Below are positions 1 to 4,735 of a DNA stretch of 7,303 nucleotides, in pieces. The stretch covers positions 1 to 7,303 of the forward strand of contig JAGRJB010000010.1 of the NCBI GenBank assembly GCA_020442965.1, given 5' to 3'. The position numbers and the translations under genes are program-made. Position 1 is the first letter of the stretch, and every line of letters begins with the position of its first letter. Source of the DNA: Pseudomonadales bacterium (GTDB lineage Bacteria; Pseudomonadota; Gammaproteobacteria; Steroidobacterales; Steroidobacteraceae). Below the pieces are notes generated by a model. That model had not been told where the DNA came from, ran no database searches, and worked only from the letters and a program-made list of their open reading frames with translations.

Positions 1-577
1 AGAAGCCGCTGCGCCAGTTCCAGGCTTCGCCGATCGTGCCGGCGACCAGCGGCGCCAGCAGCGCACCGAGGTTGATGCCCATGTAGAAGATCGAAAATCC
101 CGCGTCGCGTCGCGCGCCCGATTGACCTTCGTACAACGCGCCGACGATGGCCGAGACGTTCGGTTTGAGCAGACCAACGCCCACCACGATGACCGCCAGA
201 CCGAAGTAGAAAACCGCTGGCGACGCAGGAATTGCCAGGATGAAATTACCGAGCGCGATGAGGACGCCACCCCAAAAAACCGCGCTGCGCTGGCCGATCA
301 ACCGATCGGCGATCCAGCCGCCGGGGAGGCAACACAAATAGACGGCGCCCGTATAAAGTCCGTAGACGGCGCCTGCTGTCTCCCGGTCGATACCGAATCC
401 GGGGTTGGCAGCGTTGGTAGCCGCGACGAGAAACAGGACGAGTAGCGCTCGCATGCCATAGTAGGTAAAGCGCTCGAAGAATTCAGTCATGAACAGCGTC
501 GCGAGCCCGCGCGGGTGCCCGAAGAACGATTTGCTGTAATCCGGCGACACGACCGTCGTGCTAGTGGGATCTGACAT
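1..577 (-). CDS. POT/PTR2-family proton-coupled peptide transporter, N-terminal part
   Basis: This gene encodes an inner-membrane transporter of the major facilitator superfamily, POT (PTR2, proton-dependent oligopeptide) branch, which imports di- and tripeptides with protons. The reading frame runs from an ATG at 575-577 off the left edge, giving 192 residues of a family usually around 450-550 long. The family's proton-coupling motif E-x-x-E-R-F-x-Y-Y-G is intact at residues 32-41 ([10 protein letters not shown]). The loop after the second membrane helix carries [12 protein letters not shown] (86-97), and the second PTR2 signature shows as FYMGINLGA (164-172). Several hydrophobic helices separate these motifs. 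It lies downstream of tatC in the same direction, 143 bp away, so it is probably a separate unit. A GGGGG run 8 nt before the ATG is the only ribosome-binding candidate. The family call is firm. The exact substrate is inferred, since some POT proteins carry other solutes, and the 3' part is not visible. Confidence 0.93.
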   Translation of the reverse strand, partial: MSDPTSTTVVSPDYSKSFFGHPRGLATLFMTEFFERFTYYGMRALLVLFLVAATNAANPGFGIDRETAGAVYGLYTGAVYLCCLPGGWIADRLIGQRSAVFWGGVLIALGNFILAIPASPAVFYFGLAVIVVGVGLLKPNVSAIVGALYEGQSGARRDAGFSIFYMGINLGALLAPLVAGTIGEAWNWRSGF

Positions 578-720
578 GGAATCGGCCCCCAGAAGTTGTT
601 ATGCCAGGTGAGGCGGACCCAGCGCACGCCTATCCGGCTAGCGCTCAGTCTGACCGATCCGGCCGCGCTGCGGCAAGGAGTACCTGCCCAATGCGATATT
701 GATCAGCGCTTACCCGGCTC
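578..720. other. Gap between tatC and the peptide transporter gene
   Basis: No credible gene is visible here. A small hairpin (GCCGC, loop GCT, GCGGC) lies at 662-674, but it has no T-run after it in the minus direction, so it is not a standard intrinsic terminator for the tat operon. The six-base palindrome AGCGCT occurs twice (640-645 and 705-710). The transporter's promoter should lie here, but I could not pick out a convincing -35/-10 pair. Confidence 0.5.
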
Positions 721-1497
721 TCACGCCTCGGCTTCCTCGTCCTTGCGCTTGTTGACGTCCGTACCACGCGCCTTGATCATGACGCGGGCGAAGAACAGTC
801 CGCCCTCGTACAGCAGGTACATCGGGACGGCCATGATAATGAGCGTTATGCCGTCGGGTGGCGTGAGGATGGCTGCAACGATCGAAATGCCGATAGCGAC
901 GTAGCCGCGGTTGTTGCGCAGCTTGTCGATGCTAACGATTCCCGTGATCGCCAGTAATACGACTGCGATAGGCATTTCGAACGCCAGTCCAAAGGCGAAG
1001 AAAATCGTTAGTACGAAATCCAGGTACTGTGAAATATCGGGGTTGAACATCACGTTCGCAGGCGCTGTATTGGCAAAGAACCCGAACATGATCGGAAAGA
1101 CGGCCCAGTATGCGAACAACGCTCCGGTGTAGAACAGCACGATCGAGGACACGAGCAGCGGCAGGGCGAACCGCTTTTCCTTGCGGTACAGCCCCGGGGC
1201 GACGAACGCCCAGATCTGGTACAGCACATAGGGCATGGCGACAAATAGCCCGACGAAGAACGCCAGCTTGAACGGTGTCATGAAGGGACCCACGACACTC
1301 GTCGATTGCAGCACAGCGCCCTTGGGAAGCTGTTTGACCAGCGGGTCGGCAACCAGCTCGAACAGATCGTTGGCGAAGTAGAAGCACGGCAGGCACGCTA
1401 TCAACACGGCGAACACGGCACGGATCAGGCGATCGCGCAGCTCGAGCAGATGCGACATCAGCGTGCCTTCGGCGAGGTTCTCCTGGCCGTCGCTCAT
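721..1497 (-). CDS. tatC: Sec-independent protein translocase TatC
   Basis: TatC is the six-helix inner-membrane receptor that, with TatB, recognises twin-arginine signal peptides on folded proteins and recruits TatA. The protein has 258 residues, the usual length. The N-terminal motif SHLLELRDRL is at 15-24. Glu19, Glu107 (in APGLYRKEKR), Glu174 (in FGLAFEMP) and Asp215 (in LTPPDG) line up with E. coli Glu15, Glu103, Glu170 and Asp211, the signal-peptide-binding and functional residues known for the family. Long hydrophobic helices lie between them. I chose the ATG at 1495-1497 because it overlaps the tatB stop as ATGA, the hallmark of translational coupling. An in-frame ATG 15 codons upstream would add a non-conserved arginine-rich leader inside tatB. 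No Shine-Dalgarno sequence is visible, which fits coupling. The C-terminal tail (KARGTDVNKRKDEEAEA) is charged and cytoplasmic. It is the last gene of the tat cluster. Confidence 0.97.
   Translation of the reverse strand: MSDGQENLAEGTLMSHLLELRDRLIRAVFAVLIACLPCFYFANDLFELVADPLVKQLPKGAVLQSTSVVGPFMTPFKLAFFVGLFVAMPYVLYQIWAFVAPGLYRKEKRFALPLLVSSIVLFYTGALFAYWAVFPIMFGFFANTAPANVMFNPDISQYLDFVLTIFFAFGLAFEMPIAVVLLAITGIVSIDKLRNNRGYVAIGISIVAAILTPPDGITLIIMAVPMYLLYEGGLFFARVMIKARGTDVNKRKDEEAEA
1494..1497 (-). promoter_or_regulatory. tatB-tatC ATGA stop/start overlap
   Basis: Read on the minus strand, the tatC ATG (1497-1495) and the tatB TGA (1496-1494) share bases as ATGA. Ribosomes finishing tatB can restart directly on tatC. 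This would keep the two receptor-complex proteins near the 1:1 ratio they have in the TatBC complex. The overlap is seen directly; the coupling is inferred. Confidence 0.85.
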
Positions 1498-1970
1498 GGC
1501 TGCCGATCGGTGCGGGATTGCGCGGACCGGTCGTCGACCCAATCGACTTGTGGCGCATCGCTGCCGGTTTGGACCGCATTGTCTGGGTTGACTGGCTCCG
1601 AATGCGCATGATGATCGGGCGGATACCAGTTGGATGGGTCGTCGTCGCCGATTGGCTTGACGCTGCTGTCAGTGGCGTTCGCCGACTCGTCAGCGACGGT
1701 CGCGGATGACGTCGGGCTGTCGGCAGAGCTGCCCGCGCTACTTGCCGGTGGCTGTGGTCGACCCGTGGGCTGAGCTGCGGGCTTGCGTGCCGCTGCGTCG
1801 CTGACAGTGACTTCTTCTTCGAGTTGTTCACGGAATTGCCGTGCCATACCGCGCGCACGACCAACCCAACGACCGACCTGGCGGGCGACCTTGGGCAGCT
1901 TCTCGGGGCCCAGCACGATAAGTGCCAGCGCCGAGATCATCAGAATTTCGACGAAGCCGATCTCGAACAT
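1494..1970 (-). CDS. tatB: Sec-independent protein translocase TatB
   Basis: TatB is the single-span membrane partner of TatC in the signal-peptide receptor complex. The 158-residue product begins MFEIGFVEILMI, with the membrane-embedded Glu8 typical of TatB, a helix to about residue 20, and the hinge LGPEKLP (20-26) that separates TatB from TatA. A basic amphipathic helix follows (VARQVGRWVGRARGMARQF, about 28-46). From about residue 60 to the end the chain is rich in Pro, Ser, Ala and Asp and looks disordered, as is common for TatB C-termini. The length is close to that of E. coli TatB (171). The start is the ATG at 1968-1970, 76 bp after tatA. It has no Shine-Dalgarno sequence and sits 9 nt after a strong GC hairpin, which may lower its translation relative to tatA. 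It overlaps tatC by 4 bp. Confidence 0.96.
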   Translation of the reverse strand: MFEIGFVEILMISALALIVLGPEKLPKVARQVGRWVGRARGMARQFREQLEEEVTVSDAAARKPAAQPTGRPQPPASSAGSSADSPTSSATVADESANATDSSVKPIGDDDPSNWYPPDHHAHSEPVNPDNAVQTGSDAPQVDWVDDRSAQSRTDRQP

Positions 1971-1979
1971 GGCGGAATT

Positions 1980-2003
1980 GCCGCGGCTACTGATTCCCGC
2001 GGC
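1980..2003 (-). promoter_or_regulatory. GC hairpin just before the tatB start
   Basis: GCCGCGG at 1980-1986 pairs with CCGCGGC at 1997-2003, giving a seven-base-pair all-G/C stem with a 10-nt loop. On the minus-strand mRNA it lies between tatA and tatB and ends 9 nt before the tatB AUG, where a ribosome would bind. No U-run follows, so it is unlikely to be a plain terminator. A role in limiting tatB initiation, or in stabilising a tatA-only transcript end, is inferred. The CCGCGG core is itself palindromic and so also occurs as a direct repeat 16 bp apart. Confidence 0.55.
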
Positions 2004-2046
2004 GTGCTCTCAAGTTAGTCGTAGGGGCGCGGCGAACGCAGCGCAA

Positions 2047-2283
2047 TCAGGCGTGCGGCTCACTCTTCGAGCCGGCCTTGCGTTTGGCGTTCTCCGGAAA
2101 TTCCGCGTCGTCAGCATCTGCTCGCAGCTGCTTGACCTCTTCGTCCTCGCCCTCGCTGACGGCCTTCTTGAACCCCTTCACGGCGGATCCCAAGTCTGAG
2201 CCAATCGTGCGCAGCTTCTTGGCACCGAAGACGAGCAAGACCACGAGAAGAATGATGATCAGCTCGCGCATCCCGATTCCCAT
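2047..2283 (-). CDS. tatA: Sec-independent protein translocase TatA
   Basis: TatA polymerises at the inner membrane to form the transient passage for folded Tat substrates recruited by TatBC. The product has 78 residues, normal for TatA. It has a short N-terminus (MGIGMREL), one membrane helix at about 8-19, the Phe19-Gly20 hinge, then the amphipathic helix with KKL and [16 protein letters not shown]. An acidic and basic tail follows. Glu7 occupies the position of the polar residue that E. coli TatA has as Gln8. The helix start carries Arg6 where many TatA proteins have Trp. I chose the ATG at 2281-2283 because it has a good AGGAG 8 nt upstream and gives the conserved N-terminus. A frame-open ATG 20 codons earlier adds an unrelated leader and runs through the AT-rich upstream region. 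It precedes tatB by 76 bp. Confidence 0.96.
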   Translation of the reverse strand: MGIGMRELIIILLVVLLVFGAKKLRTIGSDLGSAVKGFKKAVSEGEDEEVKQLRADADDAEFPENAKRKAGSKSEPHA

Positions 2284-2291
2284 TAGATCTA

Positions 2292-2296
2292 CTCCT
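2292..2296 (-). promoter_or_regulatory. Shine-Dalgarno site of tatA
   Basis: The minus strand reads AGGAG, then 8 nt, then ATG. It is the only clearly canonical Shine-Dalgarno site found among the nine gene starts in the window. It decides the tatA start at 2283 against the longer reading frame. Confidence 0.85.
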
Positions 2297-2298
2297 GG

Positions 2299-2317
2299 CG
2301 AGCCAAATTGCGGCTCG
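2299..2317 (-). promoter_or_regulatory. Hairpin in the tatA leader, next to its ribosome-binding site
   Basis: CGAGCC (2299-2304) and GGCTCG (2312-2317) are inverted repeats around a 7-nt loop. In the mRNA the 6-bp stem ends 2 nt before the AGGAG of tatA, leaving that site single-stranded. It could protect the 5' end or keep the ribosome site open. The pairing is seen directly; the role is inferred. Confidence 0.45.
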
Positions 2318-2323
2318 GTATGA

Positions 2324-2337
2324 ATCATATGATCATA
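2324..2337 (-). promoter_or_regulatory. AT-rich element with two TATGAT hexamers, possible tatA promoter
   Basis: Between dtd and tatA the minus strand carries TATGAT twice, 8 bp apart (2337-2332 and 2329-2324). Each matches the sigma-70 -10 consensus at five of six bases. They form overlapping short palindromes (ATGATCAT, ATCATATGAT). No good -35 lies 16-18 bp upstream; TTGTCT at 2343-2338 is too close. It could be a weak internal promoter for tatABC or an operator. Confidence is low. Confidence 0.25.
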
Positions 2338-2357
2338 AGACAATCGATCGGCCGCGC

Positions 2358-2849
2358 CTAAGAAAGTTCATGGATTGCAGGACCTGCGTCACGACCGGGC
2401 GCCCGTACGGCCGCTGTACGTAGCCAAAACGTGACTGGCCCATCATTGGTGAGGGAAACCTGCATCGCGGCCCCGAATTGGCCGGTTTCGACCACCGGGT
2501 GTCGCATTCGGGCCAGCGAGACCAGGTATTCAAACAATCGCTGCGCGCGCGCAGGCTCCGCTGCGGTGCTGAAGCCGGGCCGCAGGCCCTTGTTCGTGTC
2601 GGCCGCCAGCGTGAACTGCGAGACGAGCAGCAGCCCGCCAGCCGTGTCGGACAGCGAGCGATTCATTCGGCCGGCGTCGTCGCTGAACACGCGATAGGCG
2701 AGCACGCGGTCCAGCAGCCGAACGGCGGTTGATTCATCGTCATCGCGTTCGACACCGATGAAAGCCAGGAGACCCGCGTCAATCTGTCCGACTGCGGTAC
2801 CACCGACTGTGACTTGAGCGCGCGTCACTCGCTGTATCAGGGCGATCAT
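2358..2849 (-). CDS. dtd: D-aminoacyl-tRNA deacylase
   Basis: This cytoplasmic enzyme hydrolyses the ester bond between D-amino acids (and mischarged glycine) and tRNA, so that D-residues do not enter proteins. The N-terminus [13 protein letters not shown] is typical. The active-site strand [15 protein letters not shown] begins at residue 77, and NDGPVTFWL at 135-143 contains the Gly137-cisPro138 motif that rejects L-aminoacyl substrates; both sit at the same positions as in E. coli. The start is the ATG at 2847-2849, because a longer frame to 2888 adds 13 residues unlike the family. The protein has 163 residues, against about 145 for the family. The extra 18 or so ([19 protein letters not shown]) form a C-terminal extension after the last conserved strand. 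It is first in the minus-strand cluster, 74 bp before tatA, and divergent from the solute-binding protein gene. Confidence 0.96.
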   Translation of the reverse strand: MIALIQRVTRAQVTVGGTAVGQIDAGLLAFIGVERDDDESTAVRLLDRVLAYRVFSDDAGRMNRSLSDTAGGLLLVSQFTLAADTNKGLRPGFSTAAEPARAQRLFEYLVSLARMRHPVVETGQFGAAMQVSLTNDGPVTFWLRTAAVRAPGRDAGPAIHELS

Positions 2850-2883
2850 TGCAGCGGCATCGTGCCAACAAACCCGCAACAGG

Positions 2884-2889
2884 TACACT
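2884..2889 (+). promoter_or_regulatory. TACACT, possible -10 for a near-leaderless transcript
   Basis: TACACT lies 7 nt before the ATG at 2897 and fits the TANNNT pattern often seen at leaderless starts. There is no Shine-Dalgarno sequence at this gene, and only 47 bp separate it from the divergent dtd start. No matching -35 was found. This is a weak suggestion. Confidence 0.2.
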
Positions 2890-2896
2890 CGCGGCC

Positions 2897-4000
2897 ATGA
2901 AGCGTCGTCAATTTGTGGCAGCTGCCGCGATCACTGCAACCGGCGTTGGGGTGAGCGCTTGCGCCAGGAAGCCGGCCGTTACGGACGCCGAGTCGCTGGC
3001 GGGCGGCGCGACATTTCGCTGGAAGATGGTAACGACTTGGCCGCCTAACTTCCCCGGCGTCGGGACTGGAGCAAATCGACTGGCCGAGATGCTGGATTTA
3101 GCCAGCGCCGGGCGGTTGAAGGTGAAGGTGTTCGGTGGCGGAGAGCTGGTTCCAGCGCTCGAGGTGTTCGATGCTGTCGCGGGTGGCACGGCCGAGATGG
3201 GCCATGGTGCGTCGTACTACTGGAAAGGCAAGGCCGAAGCGGCGTCTATTTTTACGGCGATCCCGTTTGGCTTGAATGCCGCTGAGATGAACGCGTGGCT
3301 CTATTCCGGTGGCGGACTCGAGCTGTGGCGCGAGCTCTATGCGCCGTTTGGCGTACTGCCGTTTCCCTGCGGCAACACGGGTGTGCAGATGGGCGGCTGG
3401 TTCAATCGCGAGATCCGCAGCGTCGCCGATCTCAAGGGCCTGAAGATGCGCATTCCGGGCCTGGGCGGTGAGGTGCTGCAGCGCGCGGGTGGCGCGCCGG
3501 TGACGCTGCCGGGTGGCGAGATTTTTACGGCGTTGCAGACGGGTGCGATCGATGCAACCGAGTGGATAGGGCCTTACAACGATCTCGCTTTCGGTCTTTA
3601 TAAGGCAGCCAAGTACTACTACTACCCAGGCTGGCACGAGCCGGGGTCAACACTCGAGTGTATCGTCAGTCGCAAGGCTTACGATTCCTTACCGCCGGAT
3701 TTGCAGGAGATTCTGCGTGTATGTTGCGCCGCTGTTAACGACACCATGCTCGCCGAATACAACGCCCGCAGCTTTGAGGCGCTCGACACGTTGGTGGACG
3801 ACCACAAAGTCGACGTGCGCCCGTTTCCGAACGATGTTCTGCGGTATTTGCGCGACCTGTCGCATGAGATTGTCAGAGAGACTGCAGCGCGGGATCCGTC
3901 GTTCGCCAAAGTGTATGCTTCGATGAGCAAGTTCGAGGCGGGCATCTCACGCTGGACCGCTATCTCCGATTTGGCGTACCTCAAAACGCGTTCGCTGTAA
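2897..4000 (+). CDS. TRAP transporter solute-binding protein, TakP/DctP type, with Tat signal
   Basis: This is a periplasmic receptor of a tripartite ATP-independent (TRAP) transporter, which captures organic acids for a DctQM-type membrane pair. The 367-residue chain resembles Rhodobacter TakP, a 2-oxo-acid binder, as I recall its sequence. Shared stretches include [12 protein letters not shown] (43-54), [11 protein letters not shown] (159-169), GLKMRIPG with the ligand-binding Arg185 (181-188), [12 protein letters not shown] (216-227) and YYYYPGWHE. The leader [16 protein letters not shown] has a twin-arginine motif (Arg3-Arg4-Gln-Phe), so export by Tat is expected; the tat genes are adjacent. 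V-S-A-C (19-22) fits a lipobox, making a lipoprotein possible; signal peptidase I cleavage after Ala23 is the alternative. I chose ATG 2897 because it puts the twin arginines at the N-terminus; a longer frame to 2849 adds 16 odd residues. No DctQ or DctM gene is in view. The precise ligand is inferred, most likely a 2-oxo or hydroxy acid. Confidence 0.93.
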   Translation: MKRRQFVAAAAITATGVGVSACARKPAVTDAESLAGGATFRWKMVTTWPPNFPGVGTGANRLAEMLDLASAGRLKVKVFGGGELVPALEVFDAVAGGTAEMGHGASYYWKGKAEAASIFTAIPFGLNAAEMNAWLYSGGGLELWRELYAPFGVLPFPCGNTGVQMGGWFNREIRSVADLKGLKMRIPGLGGEVLQRAGGAPVTLPGGEIFTALQTGAIDATEWIGPYNDLAFGLYKAAKYYYYPGWHEPGSTLECIVSRKAYDSLPPDLQEILRVCCAAVNDTMLAEYNARSFEALDTLVDDHKVDVRPFPNDVLRYLRDLSHEIVRETAARDPSFAKVYASMSKFEAGISRWTAISDLAYLKTRSL

Positions 4001-4026
4001 GGGTGGCGTGGTCGCCGTGGTGGCAA

Positions 4027-4059
4027 TTGCGGCCGCAAGTCCTTAATATTGCGGACCGC
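4027..4059. repeat. Palindrome TTGCGGCCGCAA and a near-copy 22 bp on
   Basis: In the 79-bp gap before the cytochrome gene, TTGCGGCCGCAA (4027-4038) is a perfect 12-bp palindrome. A related ATTGCGGACCGC starts at 4048, 22 bp after the matching ATTGCGGCCGC at 4026, about two helical turns. TAATAT (4044-4049) between them could be a weak -10, with TGGCAA (4021-4026) as a poor -35 at 17 bp. The arrangement suggests an operator over the cytochrome promoter. It could also be a weak hairpin after the upstream gene, though no T-run directly follows. Confidence 0.4.
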
Positions 4060-4079
4060 TTTTCGCACCCGCTCCGATC

Positions 4080-4724
4080 ATGAAATCACGCACCACTCTC
4101 GTCGCTTTCGTTGTTGCCGCACTGTTTCGCACGTTCGCAGCGCCTGCCCAGGACGCCGACGTGACGGGCAATGCCGATCGCGGCAAGACGCTGGCTTATA
4201 CCTGTCTTGGCTGCCACGGTATCGAGGATTACAAGAACGCCAATCCGATCTATCGGGTGCCGCGCCTGCGCGGCCAACATCCGGAATATCTGGCAATTGC
4301 GTTGCACGCCTACAAGAGCGGTGAGCGCGCTCATGCCACGATGCACGCGCAGGCGGCTTCGCTGTCCGATCAGGATGTCGCCGACATCGCAGTATTCCTG
4401 GGGGGTACCCCCATCGCCGCGGCGGCGACCGCCAATCCCGTCGGCAAACCGCCGGAAGCCGCTGCTGCTTGTGTTGCCTGCCACGGAACGGATGGTATTG
4501 GCATCATCGCGCAGTATCCGAACTTGTCGGGCCAGTATGCGGACTACATTGAACGTGCGCTGCACGACTACAAGCGCGGCAATCGGAAGAACGACGTGAT
4601 GGGTGGCTTCGTGGGAGCCTTGACCGACGATGACATTGCGGCAATCGCGACGTACTACTCGCAACAGCGACCCAAGCTCACGGTCACCCCGAAGCGCCGC
4701 TTTTGGTTCACGGCTCGCGATTGA
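4080..4724 (+). CDS. Dihaem cytochrome c, class c4-like
   Basis: This is a periplasmic electron carrier with two haem c groups. The 214-residue precursor starts with a Sec signal peptide (MKSRTTLVAFVVAALF, likely cleaved after Ala-Pro-Ala at 21-23). Two similar cytochrome domains follow. The first has C42-L-G-C45-H46 and a candidate Met88 sixth ligand; the second has C131-V-A-C134-H135 and Met174. Each domain repeats the same pattern: CxxCH, then P-x-L-x-G-Q with Y and an H-x-Y-K-x-G segment (HAYKSG and HDYKRG), then Met, then a closing helix (SDQDVADIAVFLG and TDDDIAAIATYYS). This internal duplication is the c4 plan, in which such proteins pass electrons to terminal oxidases. An Ala/Pro-rich linker (111-128) joins the halves. 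The C-terminus ends in a basic, aromatic tail (PKRRFWFTARD). It follows the TRAP receptor by 79 bp on the same strand and has no Shine-Dalgarno sequence. The redox partner cannot be read from the sequence. Confidence 0.94.
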   Translation: MKSRTTLVAFVVAALFRTFAAPAQDADVTGNADRGKTLAYTCLGCHGIEDYKNANPIYRVPRLRGQHPEYLAIALHAYKSGERAHATMHAQAASLSDQDVADIAVFLGGTPIAAAATANPVGKPPEAAAACVACHGTDGIGIIAQYPNLSGQYADYIERALHDYKRGNRKNDVMGGFVGALTDDDIAAIATYYSQQRPKLTVTPKRRFWFTARD

Positions 4725-4735
4725 GCGGCAACTGA

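Noticed and set aside
662..674. A possible terminator hairpin after tatC.
   Set aside because: The stem is only 5 bp with a 3-nt loop and has no U-run after it on the minus-strand transcript.
932..1864. A 310-residue open frame on the minus strand across tatB and tatC.
   Set aside because: It is in another frame of the two well-conserved tat genes, is very rich in Arg, His, Ser and Pro, and has no family resemblance.
2284..2343. A longer TatA with a 20-residue N-terminal extension.
   Set aside because: The extension does not fit the family, and the internal ATG at 2283 has an AGGAG at the right distance and gives the conserved MGIG start.
3098..3637. A 179-residue minus-strand frame inside the TRAP receptor gene.
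   Set aside because: It is a shadow of the receptor, which aligns along its whole length with TakP-type proteins.
4029..4036. GCGGCCGC as a cloning scar, since it is a NotI site.
   Set aside because: It sits within a longer 12-bp palindrome in native-looking intergenic sequence, and there is no vector or linker sequence around it.
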